NCBI GenBank assembly: GCA_022641835.1
Contig: CP048716.1
Coordinates: 1,736,001-1,800,000, forward strand
Source: Petasospora fabianii
Lineage: Eukaryota; Ascomycota; Saccharomycetes; Phaffomycetales; Wickerhamomycetaceae
Direction of reading: 5' to 3'
DNA length: 64,000 nucleotides
Shown here piece after piece: positions 47,084 through 57,068 of the stretch (position 1 is its first letter; the number at the start of each line of letters is the position of its first letter). Position numbers and translations under genes: made by a program. Below the pieces are notes generated by a model. The model ran no database searches. It was not told where the DNA came from and was given only the letters and a program-made list of their open reading frames with translations.

Positions 47084-47770
47084 ATGAGTTTTCGAGGAGG
47101 AAGAGGCGGCGGAGCCAGTGGATTTCAGAGAAACCTCCCATTTGGCCTCGATTACCAGGACGTCAACAAGCCCCAAGAAACAGAAAAACCAACATTACTA
47201 TTACCTGTGAATGGACCACTGACTGATAAGGAGAAAGTTGCAGCCTCTCATTACATCAGCTTTCAAAATACGCTGCGAGATGGTCCGTTCTTCACTGGTG
47301 ATTCGCTAGATGTGGAGGATGTTAAGTCGAAACTGGAGATCTCGGAGGATGGTATTAATGATGGGTTAAAAAGATACTCTGATCGATACTTAAAGAAAAG
47401 AAAAATTGGACCATCGATAGACGATCATCCTTACAAAATCGAATTTTTCCCGCAGGAGTTGTACAAAGTGATGGGTGTCGATGATAAGAAGAAAAAGAAA
47501 CTATTAGCCATTTCTCAGGTGACGAACTCCAAGGATGTGTTGTTGAAGCTTGAGAATGATGACTTGGCGCACAGCATTGCTGAGAAACTGAAAAATGTTG
47601 CTGATGATGATGATGAGAAGGAGGAGGAGCCAAAAGAACCTGTTGAGGAAAACTGGGATGATGAGTTTGAAGATGAAGATGATGATGACGACTACAATGC
47701 CGAAAAGTACTTCGATGATGGTGAAGAATTCGGTGATGAGGACGATTACAACGACGAAGCTGCCTTCTAA
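47084..47770 (+). CDS. RPC31: RNA polymerase III subunit C31
   Basis: A 228-residue subunit of the Pol III-specific C82-C34-C31 initiation module. The Gly-rich start MSFRGGRGGGASGFQRNLPF is followed by GLDYQDV, LPVNGPLT, the highly conserved RYSDRYLKKRKIGPSIDDHP, ELYKVMGV and KKLLAIS. The tail is very acidic and ends DDDYNAEKYFDDGEEF and then NDEAAF, the same end as S. cerevisiae Rpc31 (251 residues). The ATG at 47084 gives a start equivalent to that of the yeast protein. Confidence 0.96.
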   Translation: MSFRGGRGGGASGFQRNLPFGLDYQDVNKPQETEKPTLLLPVNGPLTDKEKVAASHYISFQNTLRDGPFFTGDSLDVEDVKSKLEISEDGINDGLKRYSDRYLKKRKIGPSIDDHPYKIEFFPQELYKVMGVDDKKKKKLLAISQVTNSKDVLLKLENDDLAHSIAEKLKNVADDDDEKEEEPKEPVEENWDDEFEDEDDDDDYNAEKYFDDGEEFGDEDDYNDEAAF

Positions 47771-47911
47771 GGCTGCTTTAGCATTTATATTATTCAAATT
47801 CACGCCCCGCATACGAACCAGCCACAACACACTCTACACCTTTACTTGTAGCGAGCAATAGCCTGATGAGATGATTAAAGTCCTTTATTTCGTTCGAGTG
47901 CTATAAAGTGA

Positions 47912-49354
47912 TCACTTTTTTGGTGGAGTCGGAGGTAGTGAGCTCTTGAATCGCGTTGGAGACATCCTAGATCTTCCGCCACTTGACCCCATAGGTCCCG
48001 CAGATCCTGTCGAGCTTCCAGCATTGCTCACAAATACCTCATACGGAGTTGGTGCATTGTGACTTGGTAGCAATACATCTGAAGCATCACGAGTGTGCAG
48101 GCTTTCTCCAAATTTCTCTGGAGAGTGGTGTCTCGTTGGAGTTGTGCTCGATGCAGATATGGTGTTAGCGTCATATGGAATGCTTGACAGGTCGAGACGT
48201 TTTGGTGAGGAGCTCCCAGATTTGTAGAATCCTGTTGGTGGCTTTCTTGTTGGACTGCGAGCTGAACGACTGGAGTTGCTATGTTGAGGCTCGATAATGC
48301 TGTATATCGTTTCCGAGAGAGTTGGTTGCTCCTTGCGTGGTGGGGCCAATGATGTGTACGAGCTTGAAGAACTCTTCAGTGAACCGACACTGTGTGATGG
48401 TACGGGTGGTGGTGTTGGTCTTGCACGGCCATGACGCTGTGCTGGACCATTGTAGTTCAATTGGACCTCTCTTTCCAGTTCATCAAAAGCATTTGAGGAA
48501 GAGACGCGGTCGTGTGACTCTGCCAATGACGCTGAGTCGTATGAAGCAAGATCTGGGAACTCTCTCAATGGTGGTGTGCTGCGCTGTGGTGACGAAGCCG
48601 ATGTTCTTGGTTCCTCAGTCGCTTTATGTTGGTGTGGTATGTCTGGGAGGGTGTGGACAGACATCTGAGAAATGTTCATGGACTGATGGAACAGTTGTTG
48701 TTGAGAAGGGTGCGTCGGTGGGCTCGCCAGAGGAGGTGATGATGCCCTCGTGGCGCCGGTATTGCGGGGTAGTGGTGGTGGGATTGCATATGGATCAGCG
48801 GCAATGACAGCCTCTTGTTGTTCTTGTCCTGGAATCGGTGGTAGTTGTCTCCTTCTAGAAGCAGCGGACATATTGGACCCTGCCGATGAGCCCATCGACG
48901 AACCTATCGACGAGCCCATCTTTCTCCCAGATGAGGAGAAAGTTGTGCTCGATGATGCTGGGTAGAAAGTCATCTCCAAATAGATTTCACCGGCTTCTCG
49001 TCCATCACCAGACGTCAATGTGTGCCATTTATCATAGCCATCCTTAACTGACGCGTAAAATGCCGGGGTCACATCAACCTCTGCCTCTGCGATGAGCGTC
49101 GGCGCCTTCTTCGTTTCATCCAACACAGATAACTTCAAGACTGGTGTTATCTCTGGTGACATGTGAAATCTAAACTCCTGGTCCCAGCGAGGGACCTGGC
49201 CACCTCTTAGATCGGCTTTGGTCTTGTCTGTAAGATTGGCGATGCGTAGTAGGCAGTATGGATTCTGTTTCTCGAGCTTACGCTTGTTCGGCAGCGCACG
49301 GGCTCGGGCCACAATGACAATCAGCGTTCCTGTGTTTCCTCTGAACTGCGACAT
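47912..49354 (-). CDS. INN1: Inn1-like C2-domain cytokinesis protein
   Basis: A 480-residue protein with an N-terminal C2 domain (about 8-132: GTLIVIVARARALPNKRKLE, KQNPYCLLRIANLTDKT, WDQEFRFHMSPEI, LKLSVLDETKKAPTLIAEAE, GEIYLEMTFYP) and a long disordered Ser/Pro-rich tail with several PxxP motifs (RQLPPIPGQ, RPTPPPVPS, PPLREFP). In S. cerevisiae the Inn1 C2 domain activates Chs2 at the division site and its PxxP motifs bind the SH3 domains of Hof1 and Cyk3. The calcium-binding aspartates are not fully present, as in Inn1. Neighbour order (RPC31 next door, convergent) equals S. cerevisiae. CHS2 lies 2 kb away here. Confidence 0.88.
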   Translation of the reverse strand: MSQFRGNTGTLIVIVARARALPNKRKLEKQNPYCLLRIANLTDKTKADLRGGQVPRWDQEFRFHMSPEITPVLKLSVLDETKKAPTLIAEAEVDVTPAFYASVKDGYDKWHTLTSGDGREAGEIYLEMTFYPASSSTTFSSSGRKMGSSIGSSMGSSAGSNMSAASRRRQLPPIPGQEQQEAVIAADPYAIPPPLPRNTGATRASSPPLASPPTHPSQQQLFHQSMNISQMSVHTLPDIPHQHKATEEPRTSASSPQRSTPPLREFPDLASYDSASLAESHDRVSSSNAFDELEREVQLNYNGPAQRHGRARPTPPPVPSHSVGSLKSSSSSYTSLAPPRKEQPTLSETIYSIIEPQHSNSSRSARSPTRKPPTGFYKSGSSSPKRLDLSSIPYDANTISASSTTPTRHHSPEKFGESLHTRDASDVLLPSHNAPTPYEVFVSNAGSSTGSAGPMGSSGGRSRMSPTRFKSSLPPTPPKK

Positions 49355-49599
49355 CTCTAAGGGTCTATCAAAATTTAAAAGGAAAATACTAAAGAGTACC
49401 GGTATTCAGAAGAAATCTCGAAACTTTGTTTGTGCCCAAAAGTAAACAAAAACAGTGCCGAGGCGCGAAATCCGATGCTCGTGAATTTCATACAGAGGTC
49501 AGGTGACCTCGCTTGAATGATAATGGTATGTAGCCAATAAATATGTGATATCTACTTTGATATACTTGAAAAGTCTTTGATATGGCTAATTTATTACTT

Positions 49600-50982
49600 T
49601 TATAGGCCACCCACCAGTTTCACAGTGCGGAAGTACTCGATGTAGTCCCTCTTGTTGAGCACGAAGAATTCCTCGGGTCTCATTCCAACGGGGATCTTTG
49701 GCGGCAGTACAGGTGGTGCATTCGTAGGAACAGAGTCTCTCAAACATCCTCTCTTCCAAGTACCGTCACCGTTATACATTGAGACTCCTTCATCAACTTC
49801 GAAATCCCTACGTGTAACTAGTCCCTTCTCCAAACGATCAACGAGTGCATACATCTCCGGTGACACAGGGACGTAGTTGGTCTTGAAATCTTCTTCCTTC
49901 TTTCTAGCGTGTTCCTTACGCATAAGCTGAAGTTGCTGCTCTGATGAAAGCTTGGATGTTCCAATAGATGATGCGGAGAATGGAACGTTGCTGAGGTCGA
50001 GATCATCAGCCTTGAGTGGTTCATCCAGTGTCAGAGATGAGAGGTCGACGCCTGATCTGCTGAAAGTTGTATTGGCGCTAGACTCTGAAGTTGCCGAGTT
50101 TTCCCTCGAATTATGTGTATGACTTTTCAGTGGTGGTGGTGGTGGAGGAGGCAACGGGTACCTTTGGGCCTGTGCTCTGGTAGGTGATTGTTCAGCGGGC
50201 TTCAGCGGACTTTGTAAACCTCGGTCTTCTATGCGGACATGAGGCTCCTCGAACACCGTTGCTGAGGACGGAAGATTCGGTAGCGTCTTTTCCTTCGGTG
50301 ACTCATTCATTTCATTTATAAGCATATCACGACTTGTCCTTCTTTTGTGAATAGAGTCATAATGGCTTGCAACGGACTCTTTGTATCTTCTTTGGACCCT
50401 TCGAGCAAGGTCTCTCAACCGTCCTCTCGCCTCCTTGGCATCATCCTCGAAAACCCTGTCAACTGAGCTTATTAGCTTGTCGGTATTTGTTTCCTTCTTC
50501 TGTACAGCTGCCGTGGCCGGTGACTGCGGGGGTACCGTGTGGCTCGTCTGCTTCCTTTGAACCCTCTTCTTGGCAGGTAACAATGGCTGCAGCTCGTAAA
50601 ACGTGAGCTCCACATTCACCTGACCAAGAGGGGAGAGTTTGATCCAGCGATCAGATTCCTTTTGATAAAACGCATCGATCAAATTGATCTCACCTTTGGC
50701 GAGACACATGGGGAGACCCTGGCTTCTGCCCTGCATTGCGTAAACTTCTAACACAGGTGGTGCCTCTGGCTTGATGTCAAAGCGGCATTGTGACTCCTCT
50801 GTCCATTTCAAGGGCAAAGAGCCAGAAGTAGTGGTGCCAGCTCGTGTTCTTTGAACGTTTGTAGCAATCTGAAAGAGAAGATATACACCGTTAGCACCGT
50901 CCTGGTTGGTGATGTAGCGGAGACCCCTGGCCTCTATCGCATCAACAACGAGGAGTCCTCTAGCTGCGGATGAGATTGACAT
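49600..50982 (-). CDS. Second C2-domain protein with PxxP tail
   Basis: A 460-residue protein with the same plan as its neighbour INN1. A divergent N-terminal C2-like domain covers about 7-133 (GLLVVDAIEARGLRYITNQD, LLFQIATNVQRT, RFDIKPEAPPVLEVYAMQG, GEINLIDAFYQ, VNVELTFYE). A basic stretch (KKRVQRKQTSH) and a disordered region with PLPPPPPPPLKSH follow. It ends in PPVLPPKIPVGMRPEEFFVL, then a short conserved-looking acidic/aromatic end (NKRDYIEYFRTVKLVGGL). I know no clear named orthologue. The head-to-tail position between INN1 and CHS2 and the shared layout suggest an old paralogue of INN1 acting in septation. That is inference. Confidence 0.82.
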   Translation of the reverse strand: MSISSAARGLLVVDAIEARGLRYITNQDGANGVYLLFQIATNVQRTRAGTTTSGSLPLKWTEESQCRFDIKPEAPPVLEVYAMQGRSQGLPMCLAKGEINLIDAFYQKESDRWIKLSPLGQVNVELTFYELQPLLPAKKRVQRKQTSHTVPPQSPATAAVQKKETNTDKLISSVDRVFEDDAKEARGRLRDLARRVQRRYKESVASHYDSIHKRRTSRDMLINEMNESPKEKTLPNLPSSATVFEEPHVRIEDRGLQSPLKPAEQSPTRAQAQRYPLPPPPPPPLKSHTHNSRENSATSESSANTTFSRSGVDLSSLTLDEPLKADDLDLSNVPFSASSIGTSKLSSEQQLQLMRKEHARKKEEDFKTNYVPVSPEMYALVDRLEKGLVTRRDFEVDEGVSMYNGDGTWKRGCLRDSVPTNAPPVLPPKIPVGMRPEEFFVLNKRDYIEYFRTVKLVGGL

Positions 50983-51301
50983 ATGACAGAAAACTCAAGA
51001 CAAAAAGTGATCCAGTGTGCTATATCGAAGACACTAAGGGGTCCACTGCTTCCTGCGGGCACCGGGCTTTTTATCGTTGCTCAGCGCTGTTTGGTAAACA
51101 TTGTCTGCTGCGCCTACATCACGCACTTAACCTCGATCTGGGGTTGCAGGTTGGGGCTCGCGATGTCGGCTCAGCCACCGAGAGGACCTTCATTCTACCG
51201 GGTGCTCACAAGACACTGTGGCTATAATTGTCATATATCATGGTCATATTAGTTACTGTACATAAATTTAAGCGTCAGTGCGGGGTAGGGGTATCTATAA
51301 A
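50983..51301. other. Intergenic region between the C2 gene and CHS2
   Basis: 319 bases between the upstream side of the second C2 gene and the CHS2 stop, both on the minus strand. Short overlapping open frames (50970-51252) show no similarity. No other signal was identified. Confidence 0.4.
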
Positions 51302-54300
51302 TCATTTCTGACGCGAGAACATCTTCTTGAACGAGAACTTGGACTTGATGTCCCTGCGGGAGCCATCATCCATCTTTTGTCTCATCTCCATAATCGAACG
51401 GGCACATTTGACACAAAGGAACGACAACGAACCTATCACTCTGAACAGGGCCAACGCAGCAACAGACCAGAGGATAAAGGCCAAATATTTGTTCTTGTAG
51501 GCATCCTCTGGGTCGTACACCTGGATAATACTCATGATAAGGATCATGTTGGTGATCAACCACGTCAACACAACTCTCGTTCTCACATCTCTGTAGTAGT
51601 CATCATCTGGAATTGGCTGCTTTGGCTGCTTCTCTGGGTTCTTGTTTCTGACTCTCTGAATAGAGATGTTGTTCAGCACACCTTGGTATGAACTTTCAAT
51701 GTCCACCTGATCAACAGGGTCCTCAACAACCTCAACGATCTCATGACCGTGACTGTCCTTCTTGATGATGGCACTACCCAAGCTTTTGGCTGGGTTGTTA
51801 TCACCCTTGGTACCCCATGAAACATCGTGGGTGTTGCAGAACGCAAAGATCTGTAATGTGATGGTGTAAGAAGGCAAGAGGAGGAAGTACTGAACTGAAC
51901 ATGTGAGGATGTGCCATGGGTCCAGGTACATAATGGAGATGAAAGCATACAACCCATAAGTGGAGAGCAATGAGACAATGATGTTGAAGAATGCCCTGTT
52001 ACTTCCATCCTCACCCCCGCTATGAGCATTTACAGTGTGCCCAATGGAAATGAAACCAAGAGTAACGGAGAAGACTGCAACAATAGCAAGCAATGCCATG
52101 GATGTCATAAAGAGGTACTGAGCACCATGAGGACGGTTACCCATGGAGATGATGAAAGTCGAGCAAATGGTTCCGAGGCAGATGTAGTTGAAGATGGTAA
52201 AAAGCCAGAAGCCACCATTGTGTGGGACCAAGGAAGAGCCAATAAGGGAACCAGCCAAGTAGTAGAAGGTCAAATAATAGTTAGCAACCGAGAACCAGTT
52301 GAAAAGCAATGTCACAGACTGGTACAAGAACTCAATGTGGAAGAAAAACTTTCTAGTCCAACTGTGACTAGTTTGCCAAATCTGTCTGAAATGCAGCTGT
52401 GCGTAGAATGCAGCGAATAAGGCACCATTCAACCATCTTCTTCTCTGAGCAATGAACTCCGCAACATTTTCAGGCAAATCAGTCTCACCCTTGGCGTCTT
52501 GGACGTATTTCAACAACCACTTGGAGTTCTTCTTGGCGACCAGCTCCCAACAGAGAATTCTGTCTTCAGCCAAGTACATGTTTGCAGAGAAGACGTCTCT
52601 ATTTGGACCCTCATTGATAGACTCACCCTTAAAGTAAGAGTTCAATGGTCCCGTACCATCTTCATGGTTCAGTAAAGCTTTATATCTGTATGCAGACAAG
52701 GCACCTGGTAAGACAGATATATAACCAAAGGAAGACTCCAAAGGCTTATCCAAAATATTGGACATCTTATACTCAAAGTTTTGAGAAGCCACCAATGGAT
52801 TTAGTAGTTTGTATCCCAGCTTACCTTTCAAAGCTTTGATCTCACCAGCAGCACCAGCGACATTGGAGTCCCTATCGAAGGCCTTCCACAAGTGATAGAT
52901 ACAACCAAGATTTGGCTTAGTACCGACATCCAACAAGACAACAACATTTGGTTCCAAGATTGGACAAATGGCTTCGAACAACCATCTGTGAGAGTTGATC
53001 TTCTTTTGGTTCTTCTCCTTCAGCAAGAACAAAATCTGCACTGGCACCAATCCAGATTCGGAAGAGTTGATCTCGAGATCCTGGTTCAGAGAGATCTGAG
53101 TGGTGTACTCGAACACATGAGATTTAACCTCCTTGTTGTTAACGAACGATTTGGCAATTCCCTCCTGGTAAACACCCATCACGGACAAGACGTCAAGGAC
53201 ATTTTGATTGATCTTGGCACGACCATCGGAAACGATACACACCTGAACCTTCTTCCAGCCGTCTGGACCCCACATTCTGGACTTCTTTCTCTTACACAGC
53301 ATTGCAATGTTTTGCATGACAGAATGCATGGTTCTGGTGAAGTCGATCTCATTCTCGTTGTACATGGTGATACAGATACAGATCTCAATCTCTCTGTTAT
53401 ACTTTGCTGCCCTCAAGGTGAATCCAGCAGACTCAAACTCGTGTGGCTCTGAGGTACAAGCCGAGTATCTCATAAACAAGAACTCATCCTCATCACGTCT
53501 TGGAAGGATGGATGCCAACTTGGTTGGGACGGGATTCTCCAACACCAAGTTACCGTTCTCTGGAACGAATTTCTTTCTAATCATGGACTTGTGACGACGT
53601 GGTTGAGCAGTCTCTGGAACCTCGTAGGCCATGTTGTCACCGAATACATCATCATCCTCATAGTAACTGTCAAAGGTGTCGCCACTGTATGCAGAGGCAT
53701 GTTGTTCTAGCTTTTCGTTGAAGGCCTTGTCATCATCAGAGCTTCCAGAGAAGACAGTAGATCCAGACGAGAGTCGTCCTTGGTCAAGTCTTGGAATGGT
53801 TTCTGGTTGCATAGTGTGAGCATGGTTGGCAGCGGCAAATGTGCTGGCGGAGAAGATTGGCTTTGGTGGTGGGAGAATACGGGAGGAGCTGGCAGTGGAG
53901 TTAGACATTCTCGTGGAAGAACGTTCAATGCTATAAGCACCAGATCTGGCGAAGCCTCTGTTGTCTTCGTATTCATCTTCATCGTCAATGACAATCACAG
54001 TGCTTTGCTTCTTTCTCTTTGGTGATTCCAGTTCGGTCCACTGTTTTCTTGGTGTGTCGGCAGCAAAGGCTGGTGACATCACAGCTGGCTTCTCTGGAGA
54101 ACCGTATGGGGTATGAAATTCATCGTAATTGGATGGCTGGTACTGCTGCTGCTGTGGTCTTCTGTTGAACACACTTGGAGAGTACCTGGTGTCAGCTGGC
54201 TCCTGTGCTGGGAAGGCATTGAAGTTGGAGGCACCGCTCTGGAAACTACGGGATGAATCTGTCGTGCGAGCCGGTTGTGGTCTTGACGGTTGATGGCCGT

Positions 54301-54337
54301 ACTTGTTATCGTACTCGTCGTCAAATGGGTTAGACAT
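51302..54337 (-). CDS. CHS2: Chitin synthase, Chs2 type
   Basis: A 1,011-residue plasma-membrane family-2 glycosyltransferase that makes the chitin primary septum. A disordered N-terminus of about 270 residues is rich in Ser, with several S/T-P sites of the kind Cdk1 uses to hold Chs2 in the ER. The catalytic region shows [62 protein letters not shown] and the product-binding QRRRWLNG, followed by about six or seven spans. It is divergent from SCO1, as CHS2/SCO1 are in S. cerevisiae, which favours CHS2 over CHS1. Yeast Chs2 has 963 residues. Confidence 0.95.
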   Translation of the reverse strand: MSNPFDDEYDNKYGHQPSRPQPARTTDSSRSFQSGASNFNAFPAQEPADTRYSPSVFNRRPQQQQYQPSNYDEFHTPYGSPEKPAVMSPAFAADTPRKQWTELESPKRKKQSTVIVIDDEDEYEDNRGFARSGAYSIERSSTRMSNSTASSSRILPPPKPIFSASTFAAANHAHTMQPETIPRLDQGRLSSGSTVFSGSSDDDKAFNEKLEQHASAYSGDTFDSYYEDDDVFGDNMAYEVPETAQPRRHKSMIRKKFVPENGNLVLENPVPTKLASILPRRDEDEFLFMRYSACTSEPHEFESAGFTLRAAKYNREIEICICITMYNENEIDFTRTMHSVMQNIAMLCKRKKSRMWGPDGWKKVQVCIVSDGRAKINQNVLDVLSVMGVYQEGIAKSFVNNKEVKSHVFEYTTQISLNQDLEINSSESGLVPVQILFLLKEKNQKKINSHRWLFEAICPILEPNVVVLLDVGTKPNLGCIYHLWKAFDRDSNVAGAAGEIKALKGKLGYKLLNPLVASQNFEYKMSNILDKPLESSFGYISVLPGALSAYRYKALLNHEDGTGPLNSYFKGESINEGPNRDVFSANMYLAEDRILCWELVAKKNSKWLLKYVQDAKGETDLPENVAEFIAQRRRWLNGALFAAFYAQLHFRQIWQTSHSWTRKFFFHIEFLYQSVTLLFNWFSVANYYLTFYYLAGSLIGSSLVPHNGGFWLFTIFNYICLGTICSTFIISMGNRPHGAQYLFMTSMALLAIVAVFSVTLGFISIGHTVNAHSGGEDGSNRAFFNIIVSLLSTYGLYAFISIMYLDPWHILTCSVQYFLLLPSYTITLQIFAFCNTHDVSWGTKGDNNPAKSLGSAIIKKDSHGHEIVEVVEDPVDQVDIESSYQGVLNNISIQRVRNKNPEKQPKQPIPDDDYYRDVRTRVVLTWLITNMILIMSIIQVYDPEDAYKNKYLAFILWSVAALALFRVIGSLSFLCVKCARSIMEMRQKMDDGSRRDIKSKFSFKKMFSRQK

Positions 54338-54673
54338 TGACGAAAGTAGCGAGCCGATATCAGTTGAAACTCTTTCTGACTTGGTGAAGATGAAGAAGAT
54401 GACAAGCTAACCCAACTCTTGTATTTTCTGAGATTTGTTTTGTATATTCAAAGCCGATCTGCACGATTTGTTTACCTTTTGCCGAATTCGGTTAAGTAAG
54501 TGAATTGGTTAGAGCACACGCTAACGGAGAATTGAGCTTCCTGATCGGGTGGTTTCTGGTTATTTTCGCGAATTATCTTGATGCTTCTGCCATCGGCCTC
54601 TGCTTTTCAGAGCATCTGATCAGACCTCCTGCTTAGTAGTCTATCTCTCAGTTCAGCTAACGCACCGTCCAAT
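54338..54673. promoter_or_regulatory. CHS2/SCO1 divergent promoter
   Basis: 336 bases shared by two divergent genes. No strong TATA box was seen. The same gene pair shares a divergent promoter in S. cerevisiae, so the linkage is old. Confidence 0.5.
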
Positions 54674-55564
54674 ATGCTCAGACTCTTACCAAGAAGGGCA
54701 CTTACAGTTAGACCTTCCTTTGTGACGCCTTTAATGGCTCAAAAGAGGCTTCTTTCATCCTCATTTGTCAGATTTAATAAGACGAAGCCAGAGGCATCAT
54801 CCTCAGAGGCACCAAAGAAGAAGCCACTTTCTAGAATACCAATCGGTGGCTCATCTACACAGCACCAGAAGCTCAACACAAACGTGAATGTTGAGTTTGC
54901 CAGCTGGAAGGCTGCCGCACTGATGATCATCGTTGGTGGTGGTCTCTGGTTCTTCTTTACTAGGGAGAAGAAGAGAATACAGGTGCAGCAAGAAGCCGAG
55001 CAAAACAGAGGTTATGGTAAACCACTTGTCGGTGGTCCATTCTCTTTGATTGATACTGAAGGTAACGAATTCACTGAACAAGACTTGAAGGGCCAGTTCT
55101 CCATCATCTACTTTGGATTCACTCACTGTCCTGACATTTGCCCAGATGAGCTTGACAAGCTTGGCGCTTGGTTGGATCAGTTTAAGCGTGAGGGATACAA
55201 AGTCAAGCCAGTATTCATCACCTGTGACCCAGCTAGGGACACACCAGCCGTCATTAAGGAATATTTGACTGATTTCCACCCAGATATTATCGGTTTGACT
55301 GGTACTTATGAACAAGTGAAGAACGCATGTAAGCAGTACAGAGTGTACTTCTCCACACCAAAGGATGTCAAGCCAGGTCAGGATTACTTGGTCGACCACT
55401 CGATTTTCTTCTACCTCATGGACTCTGATGGTGAGTTCGTTGATGCTTTGGGTAGAAACTACGACAATGAGACTGGCCCACTCAGAATCAAGGAGCAGAT
55501 TGACACATTTATTCCTAAGGCTGAACGTGAAAAGAAGAAGCAGGGTGGTTGGTCTCTCTGGTGA
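54674..55564 (+). CDS. SCO1: Sco1 copper chaperone of cytochrome c oxidase
   Basis: A 296-residue mitochondrial inner-membrane protein that delivers copper to the CuA site of Cox2. A basic presequence covers about residues 1-35; one span lies at about 79-96 (KAAALMIIVGGGLWFFF). The thioredoxin-like domain faces the intermembrane space. Copper ligands are Cys152 and Cys156 in HCPDICPDEL and His242 in DYLVDHSIFF. Length equals typical yeast Sco1 (295). It is convergent with OLA1. Confidence 0.97.
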   Translation: MLRLLPRRALTVRPSFVTPLMAQKRLLSSSFVRFNKTKPEASSSEAPKKKPLSRIPIGGSSTQHQKLNTNVNVEFASWKAAALMIIVGGGLWFFFTREKKRIQVQQEAEQNRGYGKPLVGGPFSLIDTEGNEFTEQDLKGQFSIIYFGFTHCPDICPDELDKLGAWLDQFKREGYKVKPVFITCDPARDTPAVIKEYLTDFHPDIIGLTGTYEQVKNACKQYRVYFSTPKDVKPGQDYLVDHSIFFYLMDSDGEFVDALGRNYDNETGPLRIKEQIDTFIPKAEREKKKQGGWSLW

Positions 55565-55708
55565 TTCAACAAAACTAACAAACAAAAAAACTGGGTCAAG
55601 ACGACACTGTACATAAGGGTTAATGATGACGTATACATATCTACGACACATGCAGTTTCGTAAGTGAATAATTGATTAAGATGACTATGTAATTGTAGAA
55701 GAGACATC

Positions 55709-56896
55709 TTAACTCTTACCCAAACCGGATCTGAAGTTGATGATAGAGTCATCCTCAACAACCCAGTCCTTACCCTTGATCTGGAGCTTACCAGCAGCCT
55801 TGACAGCAGCCTCATCCTTGAGCTCGACGATATCGTCGTACTTGATGACCTGGGCCTGAATGAAAGACTTCTCGAAGTCAGTGTGGATAACACCAGCAGC
55901 CTGTGGGGCCTTGATACCCTTTCTGATGGTCCAGGCACGAACCTCCTGTTCACCAGCAGTGTAGTAGTTGGTCAAACCGAGCTTCTCTCTCATGATCCAA
56001 ATGATCTTGGTCAAGGCAGACTTGGCACCAACCTCCTTCTCCATCTCCTCTCTCTCCTCATCGGTCTCAAGATGAGAGAGCTTCTCCTCCAAACACACGG
56101 AGAATGGAATGATAACATCACCTGGGGAGTAAGTGTCAACCCACTCCTTGATCTTGGCCAAATATTTGTTTTTCTTTCTGACGTAGTCTCTCTCGGACAA
56201 GTTAATGAGGTAGATAACTGGCTTAGCGGTCAAGAGCTGCATGTCGTTGATAACCTCAACCTCCTTTGGAGCCCAAGACTGGTTGGCGACTCTCTGGCCA
56301 TCCTTGAGGAGCTGGATGATTCTCTCCACGAGAGCAGCCTCCTCCTTCTTGGCCTTGACTTCAAGGGACTGACCACCCTTCTTGGTGATCTTAAGGACGG
56401 ACTCCAAGTGCTTCTCAGCAAACTCGATATCCTTCAATCTCAACTCATTGGAGATAATGTCCAAGTCACGGACTGGGTTGACATCACCCTCAATGTGAAT
56501 AATCTCGGCATCATCGAAACATCTGACAACCTGGTAAATGGCATCAACGGCTCTGATGTGGGACAAGAAAGCGTTACCAAGACCCTCACCAGCGGAGGCA
56601 CCCTTGGTCAAACCAGCAATATCGTAAATGGTCAAGTGAGCTGGAACAATACCAGTCTTTGGCTTGTAGATCTCGGCAAGCTTGTCGAGCTTTGGGTCTG
56701 GGACGATGACACGGGCCTCCTCCGGATCGATAGTGGCGAATGGGTAGTTGGCTGGGTTACCCAATGGACATCTGGTAATAGCCTGGAAGAAAGTGGACTT
56801 ACCAACGTTGGCAAGACCGACGATACCGGACTTCAAGTTGTTACCTGGACGACCAAGGAGGATCTTCTTCTCTTCGACAGCTTTCTTTGGTGGCAT
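55709..56896 (-). CDS. OLA1: Obg-like ATPase Ola1
   Basis: A 395-residue cytosolic P-loop protein of the YchF subfamily, associated with ribosomes, proteasomes and stress response. G1 is GLANVGKSTFF, G3 is DIAGLTKGAS and the G4 position is NLSE instead of NKxD, the change that gives YchF proteins ATP preference. A coiled-coil insert spans about 130-210, and a TGS domain occupies the C-terminal ~85 residues (YYTAGEQEVRAWTIRKGIKA, AAGVIHTDFEKSFIQAQVI). Length matches human OLA1 (396) and yeast YBR025C (394). Codon bias is very strong, as for highly expressed genes, and it leaves a long antisense open frame. Confidence 0.98.
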   Translation of the reverse strand: MPPKKAVEEKKILLGRPGNNLKSGIVGLANVGKSTFFQAITRCPLGNPANYPFATIDPEEARVIVPDPKLDKLAEIYKPKTGIVPAHLTIYDIAGLTKGASAGEGLGNAFLSHIRAVDAIYQVVRCFDDAEIIHIEGDVNPVRDLDIISNELRLKDIEFAEKHLESVLKITKKGGQSLEVKAKKEEAALVERIIQLLKDGQRVANQSWAPKEVEVINDMQLLTAKPVIYLINLSERDYVRKKNKYLAKIKEWVDTYSPGDVIIPFSVCLEEKLSHLETDEEREEMEKEVGAKSALTKIIWIMREKLGLTNYYTAGEQEVRAWTIRKGIKAPQAAGVIHTDFEKSFIQAQVIKYDDIVELKDEAAVKAAGKLQIKGKDWVVEDDSIINFRSGLGKS

Positions 56897-57068
56897 TGTG
56901 AAATATAGTGCTAAAAGAAAAAGGATAGGGTTGCGTCTTCGCTTGTAGGAGTTCGATGCGTTGTATGGTTTTTCATCGCATTCGACGTGGAAAAAAAATT
57001 GGTGGTAGGGGCCGCATCGCTGTGTGATTACATAACGTAGAATTATGGGGAAGCCATGTATTGGGGCA

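Noticed and set aside
54851-55651. 266-codon open frame opposite SCO1
   Set aside because: Covers the Sco1 catalytic domain on the other strand and extends past it without homology.
55883-56908. 341-codon open frame opposite OLA1
   Set aside because: Same cause: biased codon use in OLA1 leaves the opposite strand open.
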